A DNA stretch of 64,000 bases. Source: Commensalibacter oyaizuii. GTDB taxonomy: Bacteria; Pseudomonadota; Alphaproteobacteria; Acetobacterales; Acetobacteraceae. Below are positions 55,962 to 64,000 of this stretch, in pieces. Under the pieces are notes generated by a model. That model was not told the DNA's origin. It did no database searches and saw only the letters and a program-made list of their open reading frames with translations. The translations under genes were made by a program, and so were the position numbers. Position 1 is the first letter of the stretch. Each line of letters starts with the position of its first letter. The stretch covers positions 1,272,501 through 1,336,500 of the forward strand of contig NZ_JASBAO010000001.1 in NCBI RefSeq assembly GCF_029953265.1, written 5' to 3'.

Positions 55962-56897
55962 CTATGTTTTAATACCATATTTTCTACGATATTCTCTTGG
56001 GGTAAGGCTGGTAATTTTTGTAAAATTTTTACGAAAAGAGCTGGTATCAGCATATCCAATTTCCCAAGAGATTTGATCAATCGAGGCATTGGTACTGGCA
56101 AGAATATTCCGCGCGCGTTCAATTTTAAAATGTTGTAAATATGCTTTTGGCGTTAGTTTCGTTGACTTTTTAAAACGCCTTAGAAAAGTTCGTTCTTCTA
56201 GCCCAGACTGATTAACCAAATCTTTGACAGTGACCTTACGCAAATTTGTATTTAATAACCATCGTTGAGCTTTCAAAATAGCTTTGTCACCGTGGTTATA
56301 TTTCGGCATGAAATTAATATATGAACTTTGTAATTTTCTTGGGGGGTCAATCAGCATGAACTGGGTTGTCCTTAGCATAATACTGCGGTCAAGGAAACGT
56401 TCGACAACCCTTAATCCCAAATCAATCCAAGCCATCATACCACCAGCGGTAATGATATCCCCATCATCAATTAAAATCTTATCTTCTTTTATGATAACAT
56501 TGGGAAAAGTATATTTAAAAATTTCAGCATAGGCCCAGTGGGTCGTTGCTTCTCTATTATTCAACAAATTCGTTTCAGCTAAAATAAATGTTCCTGCACA
56601 AATAGAAGCCAAAATACATCCTTGCTCATGATAGTGAAGTAAAAATTTAAGTAAGTTTTGATTATCCGATCTGTTGGGAATTTTATCTAGGCTGGGGGGT
56701 AAAATAATAACATTTGGTATCTCTTTACCCACAGAGTACAATGCTTCATCTGATATGATTTCTACTTTGATTTTTTGTTTGGCAGCACACGCATATTCTG
56801 CCATAGAGAAAAGATCTGCAAGGCCGTAAATAGCGGCTTTCTGGGCTGTCTTATATGCAATAATCCATATTTGAATAACAGAACGATCCTTTACCAT
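55962..56897 (-). CDS. GlxA-type AraC family transcriptional regulator
   Basis: A 311-residue regulator: an N-terminal DJ-1/PfpI-like domain (about residues 8-190, with SICAGTFILAETNLL holding the nucleophile-elbow Cys) and a C-terminal AraC double helix-turn-helix (about 215-308, LEERTFLRRFKKSTKLTPKAYL and ISWEIGYADTSSFRKNFTK). Members often activate amine, betaine or carnitine catabolism genes. It ends two bases from the convergent condensation-type gene, so it most likely controls this cluster. Confidence 0.9.
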   Translation of the reverse strand: MVKDRSVIQIWIIAYKTAQKAAIYGLADLFSMAEYACAAKQKIKVEIISDEALYSVGKEIPNVIILPPSLDKIPNRSDNQNLLKFLLHYHEQGCILASICAGTFILAETNLLNNREATTHWAYAEIFKYTFPNVIIKEDKILIDDGDIITAGGMMAWIDLGLRVVERFLDRSIMLRTTQFMLIDPPRKLQSSYINFMPKYNHGDKAILKAQRWLLNTNLRKVTVKDLVNQSGLEERTFLRRFKKSTKLTPKAYLQHFKIERARNILASTNASIDQISWEIGYADTSSFRKNFTKITSLTPREYRRKYGIKT

Positions 56898-57121
56898 TTT
56901 TCATTTCACAATTTTCCAATGATTTGTTTCATATGATAAATTGATAGACAACTGTGAATAAATAATCCTACAAGGTTATCTTACCATCACAATTCCACCC
57001 AAACGAATATTGCAAAAATCAATATTCTCATCATAGTAGATGCTACTAATTCATTTTAACAATAAAATAATTTTGATTACAAATATATTGTTTTTTTATA
57101 GAGACTTAATTTCATAAATAT

Positions 57122-57155
57122 AAAAAAGGTTTTACAATGCCAAATCATAAAACCT
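57122..57155 (-). terminator. Terminator of dapF-mtaB-ftsY
   Basis: AGGTTTTA (57127-57134) and its complement (57148-57155) with a 13-base loop are followed on the minus strand by six T, about 33 bases after the ftsY stop. Confidence 0.65.
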
Positions 57156-57187
57156 GTCGACCTTTTATAAAATTAAATAACTTATTT

Positions 57188-58168
57188 TCAGATATTAGCT
57201 TCTGGTTCTTCTTTGTCTTCTACAACTTCTGTTGTAGAAACCTCTACCCCAGAGTTACCGACCAATCCCAAAGCAAATTCTTCTGCAGAGAAATCTCTTA
57301 AATCTTCTGCTTGTTCGCCCACTCCAACAGCATGAATGGGTAGACCGAACTTTTGAGCCAAAGCAATAACAATCCCCCCACGTGCCGTACCGTCTAATTT
57401 GGTAATAACCAATCCCGATACATCAACAATTTCTTTGAAAATTCGGACTTGCTCAATAGCATTTTGTCCTGTGGTTGCATCCAATACTAACAATACTGAA
57501 TGAGGGGCGGTCTCATCAAATTTGCGCATAACGCGTATAATTTTGGCCAATTCTTCCATCAAAGCACTCTTGTTGTGCAATCGTCCTGCTGTATCAACCA
57601 ACAATAAATCAGCACCTTCATTTTTAGAGCGCTTTAATGCTTCAAAAGCCAATCCAGCAGCATCGGCTCCTGGCCTACCCGCAATCACTGGCGCACCGAC
57701 ACGTTCCCCCCATATTTGCAATTGTTCTACCGCAGCGGCACGAAACGTATCCCCTGCCACCATCATGACCTTTAATCCCTGCTCACCATAAAACCTGGCC
57801 AGCTTGCCAATCGTTGTAGTTTTACCCGTACCATTTACCCCGACCATCAATACTACGTGGGGTTTTAACTCTAAATTAGGTTTAAATGGCACCGCAACAG
57901 GTTGTAGTACTCTGGCAATCTCTTTTGCTAATGCGTCTTTAATCTCTTTATCTGTAACCTCAGAACCAAAGCGTGTTTTACGGAAGGTTTCAATAACATT
58001 TTCTGCGACTTCTGGACCAAAATCGGCAGCAATCAAAACTTCTTCTAATTGTTCAAGAGATCCCTCATCCAACCTTCGTTTGGTAAAAACAGAGGTTAAA
58101 TTTGTCCCCAACTTTTGCGTTGAGCGTGATAATCCTTGTTTAAGGCGCGAGAAAAAACCAAGAGCCAT
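57188..58168 (-). CDS. ftsY: Signal recognition particle receptor FtsY
   Basis: A 326-residue SRP GTPase that receives the Ffh-ribosome complex at the membrane. The helical N domain (about 15-100) is followed by the G domain with GVNGTGKTTTIGKLA, DTFRAAAVEQL, LLVDTAGRLHN and ITKLDGTARGG. The acidic A domain of longer FtsY proteins is nearly absent, as usual in alphaproteobacteria. The start overlaps the mtaB stop by one base. Confidence 0.97.
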   Translation of the reverse strand: MALGFFSRLKQGLSRSTQKLGTNLTSVFTKRRLDEGSLEQLEEVLIAADFGPEVAENVIETFRKTRFGSEVTDKEIKDALAKEIARVLQPVAVPFKPNLELKPHVVLMVGVNGTGKTTTIGKLARFYGEQGLKVMMVAGDTFRAAAVEQLQIWGERVGAPVIAGRPGADAAGLAFEALKRSKNEGADLLLVDTAGRLHNKSALMEELAKIIRVMRKFDETAPHSVLLVLDATTGQNAIEQVRIFKEIVDVSGLVITKLDGTARGGIVIALAQKFGLPIHAVGVGEQAEDLRDFSAEEFALGLVGNSGVEVSTTEVVEDKEEPEANI

Positions 58169-59427
58169 TATTTTCTTTCCACTATTATTCCATCAAAATC
58201 ACCCGAAATAACTTCGGCTGTCAGAATTTCACCAGGTGTTGCCTCCACCCCTTTTGCTATTGCAGCAGCGAATTGTTCAGTATGTCCCCGATCTGGCGTT
58301 TCCATTAAAATACGAACCTGCTTGCCCACCAAAGATTGATGAAACTGCTTTGCAGATTCAACGCCAAGTTCGCGTAGCTTAGCAGCGCGCTCCTTACGAA
58401 CAGCAACAGAAACTGCTGGCATTTGTGCTGCGGGTGTTCCTTTACGCTCGCTATAAGGGAAAACATGCAAATAAGGAAAAGCTTGTTCCTTTAAAAACGC
58501 ATAGGTTTCTTGGAAATGAATTTCATCTTCTGTGGGAAAGCCTGCAATAATATCAGCACTTAATCCAATATCAGATCGAACCGCACGCAGCTTTCGAACC
58601 AATTGGTCGACATCTGCAGTCAGGTGGCGGCGTTTCATCCGTTTCAAAATCATATCAGAACCCGCTTGAACCGATAAATGTACATGTGGCATTAACCTTG
58701 GTTCAGTAGCTAATAAATCCCATAAAGTATCATCGAACCCAATCGGGTCAATTGAGGATAAACGTAACCGTTCCAATGCTGGCACAGCATTTAAAACTGC
58801 TTTACATAAATCCCCAAGGGCGATATTGCCATCAAAATCTTTACCCCAAGAAGCAATATCAACCCCTGTTAGTACGACCTCTTTGTAATCACGCGCAACC
58901 AAAGCTTTAACCTGATCAATAACCCCAGAAACCGTAACCGAACGTGACGGTCCGCGCCCAAATGGAATAATGCAAAACGTACAACGATGATCACATCCCT
59001 GCTGTACTTGGACAAAAGCCCTCGTCCGTCCCGTAAATTCCGTAACGACCTGCGCTGCTGTTTTTTTGACAGCCATGATATCAGAAACTTGATTTCCAGA
59101 CGTTATGGCATCATCTGTCCAATTTTTTTCTTGTAGTTTATCCTCGTTCCCTAAAACCTGAACAACGCCAGGTAAAGAAGACCATTTTTCAGGATTTAAT
59201 TGGGCTGCACATCCAGTTACAATAATACGCTGTTTACTATCTGTACGATTTAAACGACGTATAGCTTGCCTTGCTTGCCGTTCAGCCTCGGCCGTTACGG
59301 CGCAGGTATTCACAACCACAACATCTTCTAAACCATCAGCATATTGTCCCATAACCTCGCTTTCATAACGGTTAAGGCGACAACCGAACGTTAAAATCTG
59401 GGGTTTGGGACGGCCCGTCTGTGTCAT
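58168..59427 (-). CDS. mtaB: tRNA (t6A37) methylthiotransferase MtaB
   Basis: A 419-residue radical-SAM methylthiotransferase that converts t6A37 to ms2t6A37 in ANN-decoding tRNAs. The N-terminal cluster Cys residues lie in TFGCRLNRYE, VNTCAVTAEAE and VTGCAAQ; the radical-SAM CxxxCxxC is QGCDHRCTFCIIPFGRG. A C-terminal TRAM-like part follows. It overlaps dapF by four bases and ftsY by one, the standard dapF-mtaB-ftsY operon. Confidence 0.96.
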   Translation of the reverse strand: MTQTGRPKPQILTFGCRLNRYESEVMGQYADGLEDVVVVNTCAVTAEAERQARQAIRRLNRTDSKQRIIVTGCAAQLNPEKWSSLPGVVQVLGNEDKLQEKNWTDDAITSGNQVSDIMAVKKTAAQVVTEFTGRTRAFVQVQQGCDHRCTFCIIPFGRGPSRSVTVSGVIDQVKALVARDYKEVVLTGVDIASWGKDFDGNIALGDLCKAVLNAVPALERLRLSSIDPIGFDDTLWDLLATEPRLMPHVHLSVQAGSDMILKRMKRRHLTADVDQLVRKLRAVRSDIGLSADIIAGFPTEDEIHFQETYAFLKEQAFPYLHVFPYSERKGTPAAQMPAVSVAVRKERAAKLRELGVESAKQFHQSLVGKQVRILMETPDRGHTEQFAAAIAKGVEATPGEILTAEVISGDFDGIIVERK

Positions 59428-60248
59428 AGCGGATAGTTATCCAAATCAACCTCTCCTCGAAAGGAAAAACATGTCGGCCCCGTCATTAACACGCTGTCAT
59501 CAGCTTCGTTCCATTCGATAATTAAATTTCCACCATCCATTTTAACCTCGCAATATCGATCAGCAAGCCCACGACGCACAGCATTAACCACCGATGCACA
59601 TGCTCCAGAACCACAAGCCAATGTTAAACCAGCCCCTCGTTCCCAGACCCGCACGCGCATACTTTGACGATCAAGCATTTGAACAAATCCGATATTAGCC
59701 CCTTCAGGAAATAGGGGATCTTTTTCCAATACCTTGCCACAAAAAACAGGATCGACCGTTGATAAATCATCAACAAAAAACGTAACATGAGGATTTCCCA
59801 TAGAAACCGCAGCAGGTTCACCGGCCAAAGGTAAATATAAACTATCCACATCGTGTTGAAGGGGAATATCTTGCCATCTCGTTTTGGGTTTGCCCATATT
59901 GACCTTCATAATATGGGTATCAACGACCTGGGTTGGCAAAAGACCTGCATTGGTTTGTAAAATAAATTCTTTACGTTGATATTGATGGTGCATCAATGCC
60001 GTTACACAACGCGAACCATTGCCACAGGCCCCTGCTTCGTCGCCACCTTCGTTAAAAAAACGAACAAAAACATCAGCCTTTTTATCCACAGGTGCAGACA
60101 AAATTACTAATTGATCACATCCAATCCCATAACGGCGATCACATAATGCCTTGATACGGCGTTCATTAAAAGGGATACTATTGACAGAATTATCGATAAT
60201 GACAAAATCATTGCCGATACCGTGCATTTTATAAAAAGGAATATTCAT
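59424..60248 (-). CDS. dapF: Diaminopimelate epimerase
   Basis: A 274-residue PLP-independent epimerase that interconverts LL- and meso-diaminopimelate for lysine and peptidoglycan. The two catalytic Cys residues are in GACGNGSRCV and LACGSGACAS. The start MNIPFYKMHGIGNDF is typical. First gene of the operon with mtaB and ftsY. Confidence 0.97.
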   Translation of the reverse strand: MNIPFYKMHGIGNDFVIIDNSVNSIPFNERRIKALCDRRYGIGCDQLVILSAPVDKKADVFVRFFNEGGDEAGACGNGSRCVTALMHHQYQRKEFILQTNAGLLPTQVVDTHIMKVNMGKPKTRWQDIPLQHDVDSLYLPLAGEPAAVSMGNPHVTFFVDDLSTVDPVFCGKVLEKDPLFPEGANIGFVQMLDRQSMRVRVWERGAGLTLACGSGACASVVNAVRRGLADRYCEVKMDGGNLIIEWNEADDSVLMTGPTCFSFRGEVDLDNYPL

Positions 60249-60324
60249 TCTTCTTCTAAACGTAAATATTATTTCTTAAAACTACTTAATCCACATATCA
60301 TAAAAAGCATACACCTTTTACACT

Positions 60325-60957
60325 ATGAATCACTTACAAGATTTTCATCCTCGATCTTTTGATATTGCTGATCAAGAAAATGATTACCAATATTATACAT
60401 CTCGTACCATCCCCCCCCTGATGGATCAAGGCGGATACAAAGCCATTGAGGCCTTATATCATACTCTGATACAAAAAAGCGATACCATCGTTGATCTGAT
60501 GTGCGGTTCTGACAGCCATTTGCCCAACGATATTGAATATCAACACCTGATCGGTATTGATCTTAATGAAAAAGCGTTACATGAAAATACACGTTTAACC
60601 AAGAAAATTATTCAAGATCTTTATAAAAATCCCCAAATTCCGTTGCAAGATAACACAGCGGACTATATCTGTTTGTGCTGTGTTGTCGAATATTTGCGCA
60701 ATCCAATTGAAATTTTTTCCGAATGCTACCGAATTCTAAAACCTTCTGGACGGATTATTATTTCTTTTTCGTCTCATTTCCTTCCTCTTAGGGCCACGGC
60801 CTTATGGCAGGCTTTATCCAACCAAGACCGCCAAAAACTAATCAAAGTCTTTTTACAACGAACAGGCTTTATCCATTTTGACCAAGGCGAAGTCCACCCA
60901 CCCGCAGACCATCCCGTTTGGAAAGACAGTATTTACAGCGTGATTGCCCAGAAATAA
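60325..60957 (+). CDS. Class I SAM-dependent methyltransferase
   Basis: A 210-residue methyltransferase-like protein. The SAM region is VDLMCGSDSHL, with the acidic residue in IGIDLNEKAL and a motif IV-like CCVVEYLRNP and RILKPSGRIIISF. It resembles small proteins of the ubiE-like group. The glycine loop is shortened (MCGSDS). No Shine-Dalgarno is visible before the ATG. It starts a three-gene rightward run (gap nine bases, then a four-base overlap). Confidence 0.75.
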   Translation: MNHLQDFHPRSFDIADQENDYQYYTSRTIPPLMDQGGYKAIEALYHTLIQKSDTIVDLMCGSDSHLPNDIEYQHLIGIDLNEKALHENTRLTKKIIQDLYKNPQIPLQDNTADYICLCCVVEYLRNPIEIFSECYRILKPSGRIIISFSSHFLPLRATALWQALSNQDRQKLIKVFLQRTGFIHFDQGEVHPPADHPVWKDSIYSVIAQK

Positions 60958-60966
60958 GAAAATGAT

Positions 60967-61581
60967 GTGAACAAAATAGTTTTTGACTGTCCATATTGCA
61001 AAAGCAAAAATATGGTATTTGAAGTCTATTCAACCTCTACAGATTATTATAATGACAATATTCGTTACGCTGAAACACGATGTGATAATTGCGGTAAAGT
61101 TGTTACATTTTCAAAAAACATAGACAGTCAGCACAACACTCTCAGAACCGTAGGAATAAAAACCTTACCATACCCATGTCCCCAGTACACCCCTGAAACA
61201 ATCAAGAATATTTTTGATGAAGCATCGCAATGTTACAGCCACAATTATTTCTTGGCCAGTACGGCAATGTTAAGGCTTTGTCTGGAAACCGTTACAAAAA
61301 ATCTATTGGTCAAAGAAGAGGACAGACAACAGAATCTATATAATCGCATAGAACTTCTCTTCGATACTCAACACATCACGAAAAAATTACGTGATTTTGC
61401 AAATGAAATTCGATTAGAGGGTAATATTGCAGTACATGAAGGCACAATAGACCAAAATAATCTTCAAGATTTATTTGACTTTATCATTGCCCTGTTAGAG
61501 GAATTATATACCCAACCTAGAAAGCTTGAACTAGCTAGAGAAAAACGCAATCAGCGTAAAGAACAAGGAAAATCGTCGTGA
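60967..61581 (+). CDS. DUF4145 domain protein with N-terminal zinc ribbon
   Basis: A 204-residue protein. The N-terminal part has two CxxC pairs (DCPYCKSK and RCDNCGKV) forming a zinc ribbon, followed by a helical DUF4145 domain (about 70-180: ASTAMLRLCLETVTKNLL, LRDFANEIRLEGNIAVHE). The family occurs in restriction and defence loci and elsewhere; the role is unknown. The start is a GTG at 60967. The C-terminus is basic. Confidence 0.75.
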   Translation: MNKIVFDCPYCKSKNMVFEVYSTSTDYYNDNIRYAETRCDNCGKVVTFSKNIDSQHNTLRTVGIKTLPYPCPQYTPETIKNIFDEASQCYSHNYFLASTAMLRLCLETVTKNLLVKEEDRQQNLYNRIELLFDTQHITKKLRDFANEIRLEGNIAVHEGTIDQNNLQDLFDFIIALLEELYTQPRKLELAREKRNQRKEQGKSS

Positions 61582-62372
61582 CCCAACAACCTGCCTTTTA
61601 TATTCCCCATGGAGGTGGTCCTTGTTTCTTTATGGATGATCCCCATGATGTATGGACCAATATGGGTAATTTCTTACATAAATTGCCCCAAAGTCTACCT
61701 TGTTTACCCTCTGCAATTATTATTATTTCAGGGCATTGGGAAAACGCACCTATAAGAATACAGAACGCTGCCCACCCTTCATTATATTATGATTATTATG
61801 ACTTTCCCGAACATACGTATCAATTGAAATATCCAGCAAATGGACACCCACAGCTGGCACAAAAAATTAAAAACCTTTTTGACATCCATGGCATAAAAGC
61901 AGAATTTGAACATGAGCGCGGGTGGGATCATGGCGTTTTTATCCCATTAAAGGTAATTTTCCCTAATGCTGACATTCCAATTGTTCAAATTTCCTTGCAT
62001 CCCTCTTTAGATCCACAGCTTCATATAAAAATAGGACTAAATTTATCCTATTTAAGAAAGAAAAATATTTTAATTTTAGGCAGCGGGATGAGTTACCACA
62101 ACCTGCCCTATTTATTTTCAGGTCAAGAAACAAAGGAAGCATTTGCATTTCATCATTGGCTCGCGTCAACGCTTACAAATCCTGATATTGCGGAACGCAA
62201 TCAAGCCCTTATTGATTGGGAAAACGCCCCTGGTGCACGATCAAGTCACCCCAGAGCGGAACATTTACTGCCATTAATGGTAATTGCTGGTGCAGCAGAT
62301 CAGGATATAGGCCACTGCATTTATAAAGATATTATCCTGCAAAAACCTATTACAGGGTATCGGTTTGGATAA
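61578..62372 (+). CDS. DODA-type extradiol ring-cleavage dioxygenase family protein
   Basis: A 264-residue class III extradiol dioxygenase-like protein (YgiD/4,5-DOPA type). Metal ligands are seen in YIPHGGGP, SGHWE and RGWDHGVFIPL, and GSGMSYHNL carries the late His. Members open catechol rings with Fe or Zn. The GTG start overlaps the previous stop by four bases, so it is co-expressed with the DUF4145 gene. Confidence 0.88.
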   Translation: MTQQPAFYIPHGGGPCFFMDDPHDVWTNMGNFLHKLPQSLPCLPSAIIIISGHWENAPIRIQNAAHPSLYYDYYDFPEHTYQLKYPANGHPQLAQKIKNLFDIHGIKAEFEHERGWDHGVFIPLKVIFPNADIPIVQISLHPSLDPQLHIKIGLNLSYLRKKNILILGSGMSYHNLPYLFSGQETKEAFAFHHWLASTLTNPDIAERNQALIDWENAPGARSSHPRAEHLLPLMVIAGAADQDIGHCIYKDIILQKPITGYRFG

Positions 62373-62449
62373 CAAAGGCTATAGGTAATTTATTAATTTC
62401 TAACAGCTACACATCTTATTATTGATCTTTCATAGACAACCACGATAAA

Positions 62450-62689
62450 TTATTGAAGATTACGCTGTACGTTCGTTGGAATATGAGGTATTGGTTGATT
62501 AGCAGATTGTTGAGATGACCCGTTAAAAGACTCGATAATTAAACTGGCAACAATAATACCAACGATCAAACCTGCAAATTTTAAGAGATGTTTAACCAAA
62601 TTAAAGGTTGTTCCCTTTTTAGCAGCCTGCTTTTTGGCAAAAGGAATTGTTACAAAAGCCATGACAGCAATGATAAGAACAAAAATCAT
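62450..62689 (-). CDS. Small membrane protein of unknown function
   Basis: A 79-residue protein with two predicted membrane segments (about residues 2-18 and 36-54) joined by a basic loop (FAKKQAAKKG), and a polar, Pro/Gln-rich tail. No family recognised. It stands alone between two unrelated genes. Confidence 0.55.
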   Translation of the reverse strand: MIFVLIIAVMAFVTIPFAKKQAAKKGTTFNLVKHLLKFAGLIVGIIVASLIIESFNGSSQQSANQPIPHIPTNVQRNLQ

Positions 62690-62855
62690 GAATTATTACC
62701 TAAATATGAATTGTACAGCATTATTTCATAATTAATACAAACTGTTAGCCTTTGTCTATCGATTAGTCATCAGATATAAATTAATTATCAAATACAGAAA
62801 TTTACTTAAAAAATAATTTCCTTGTACATAGCATTCTCCTGATTAAGAATCGTAT

Positions 62856-63535
62856 TTAACCCTTTGGGTATTCTGTACATAGCAAACGGTATGGGAGCTC
62901 ATCTTCTTCAATTTCAGGGAATCGACCCATTTTTTTATAAAAACGATTATCATGTTCATCGTCGTTACACATGGACACCTCACCTAATAAAACAGAACCA
63001 GTTCCCTTCTCGATCTCAAAATCATGATACAAATAAGGATAAACTGTAATACTCTCTCCTGGTGTTAATTTAACTTGGGTTCCAGCTGGCACCTCGAATT
63101 CCCGTCCATCACAATGCACTTTTACAGGACTGACTTTGTCCAAATCTTCATCCTTTGTTGCATTATGGACACGAATCAGCATATTTCCACCGCCACGATT
63201 GATAATATCCTCCATTTTGTTCCAATGAAAATGCATTGGGGAGTACTGACCTTCTTTTAAATATAACAATTTTTCAGCATAAGTTTTTTATATTTTTTGT
63301 TTTTTACATTGCCATTTCGTAATGTAATCAAGGTAAAACCGACTTTATCAAATTTTCCTTTACCACAATCCGTAACATCCCAACCCAATAAATTATCTTT
63401 TACCTCAACATATTCATGAATCTTATTTTCCCACTCTTTGGGGGTAAAATTACGAAAAGGAGGCAAAAAATAACCTATTTTTTCAATCATATGTTGCATT
63501 TCTTTAACAGCTAGATTAATTTCTGAACGTTTCAC
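62856..63535 (-). pseudogene. Frameshifted D-lyxose ketol-isomerase
   Basis: Two pieces make one D-lyxose isomerase of about 226 residues. The first (from the GTG at 63535, GGAGG eight bases before it) reads MKRSEINLAVKEMQ to NGNVKNKKYKK, and the second continues YAEKLLYLKEGQYSPMHFHW to LLCTEYPKG at 62856. The metal ligands HFHWNKMEDIINRGGG and the late His of YLYHDF are present. They are joined if one A is added to the run of six at 63284-63289. The enzyme interconverts D-lyxose and D-xylulose. A sequencing error in the homopolymer would make this an intact gene. Confidence 0.8.
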
Positions 63536-63822
63536 GAAGACTCCTCCTTGATGTTTTGTGGAAAATTGAATATCTATAATAATAATGTTTATATATTAAT
63601 TATTATCTTCACGTCTTGGTGAGCTTTGTTTTCAAAAAAATTCATTAAAGATTAAAGATTTATAATCATCTATCAGGTTTTAATGGTTCTAACTTCATTT
63701 CCCCCAATATTTAGCTTATTTATTCCCAGTCGTCATAAATCCAAACCTTATCCACAGTAATCTTTGGCCCTGTTCCTATTCTGGCCATTCTATAATAAAA
63801 ACAAACTTTACCGGATTTTTAT

Positions 63823-64000
63823 ATGCCGTTTACAAAAATTAATTCCTCTCTTGCTCAAGCTTTAGAGCACAAAGGATATGCCTCCCTTACCCCTGTCCAA
63901 GAAGCTGTCTTGGAAAACGAAAATCCTCAGCAGGATTTACTCGTTTCCGCACAAACAGGTTCTGGAAAAACGGTTGCTTATGGTATTGCCATGGCACCCA
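63823..64000 (+). CDS. DEAD/DEAH-box RNA helicase (N-terminal part, cut by window edge)
   Basis: The first 59 residues of a superfamily 2 helicase. The Q motif GYASLTPVQEAVL and the Walker A loop SAQTGSGKT are visible. The ATG at 63823 is the only reasonable start; TATAAT at 63791-63796 may be its -10 box. The rest lies beyond the window, so the subtype cannot be stated. Confidence 0.88.
   Translation, partial: MPFTKINSSLAQALEHKGYASLTPVQEAVLENENPQQDLLVSAQTGSGKTVAYGIAMAP

Noticed and set aside
49000-57000. Genomic island or prophage bounded by attachment sites
   Set aside because: No integrase, transposase, flanking direct repeats or tRNA is seen, so only an accessory segment is claimed.

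Overview
The window is about 64 kb of AT-rich chromosome from an alphaproteobacterium, most likely an acetic acid bacterium (Acetobacteraceae) of the low-GC, insect-gut Commensalibacter type. The evidence is ALA synthase (C4 haem route), an NDUFA12-type complex I subunit next to a DUF2155 protein, a UbiK/BMFP protein, and the blocks proA-nadD-rsfS-rlmH and lgt-midA-pgeF. The genus is an inference from gene content and base composition; no database search was possible. There are no rRNA genes, insertion sequences, prophage or CRISPR arrays. One tRNA (Gln, UUG) is present.

Layout. 0.1-6 kb: sugar porter, nucleotide-sugar epimerase, Dps, DUF192 protein, metallo-beta-lactamase hydrolase and a CHAP amidase. 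6-17.5 kb: leftward housekeeping genes: proA-nadD-rsfS-rlmH; rplY-pth-ychF with a terminator-like hairpin just before rplY; hldD-lgt-midA-pgeF-lipoprotein-prs-phosphatase. 17.6-20.9 kb: rightward ubiK-like, csaA, proC, a TetR-like gene, tRNA-Gln and a YgjP-type peptidase. 20.9-32.8 kb: a surface or export region with a SulP transporter, a RgpF-like protein, two very large multidomain glycosyltransferases, and two tandem repeat proteins with RTX-like C-terminal ends. 33-38 kb: a broken Sel1-repeat gene, nadE, dsbB, and an operon NDUFA12-mlaD-unknown-DUF2155. 38.3-48.6 kb: a catalytically empty relative of class II ribonucleotide reductase, a RidA protein, recA, a gamma-glutamyltransferase-like lipoprotein, a DsbA-like protein, hemA, a small lipoprotein and gap-pgk.

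49-57 kb is the accessory segment. It has a MarR regulator with a perfect palindrome over its -35 box, coupled to a small membrane protein; the wreck of a SIR2-domain gene; and a compact cluster: a PaaK-like adenylating enzyme and a PLP amino-acid decarboxylase on one strand, an isochorismatase-like hydrolase and a free-standing condensation/acyltransferase-fold protein on the other, closed by a GlxA-type AraC regulator. No carrier protein is visible. My best reading is a small pathway that makes an amine by decarboxylation and joins it to an activated acid; this is the leading candidate for an undescribed system here.

57-64 kb: ftsY-mtaB-dapF leftward, a rightward methyltransferase, DUF4145 protein and DODA-type dioxygenase, a small membrane protein, a frameshifted D-lyxose isomerase, and the start of a DEAD-box helicase that runs off the window.

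Many genes start at GTG or TTG with a clear Shine-Dalgarno sequence; where this decides the start it is stated in the entry.
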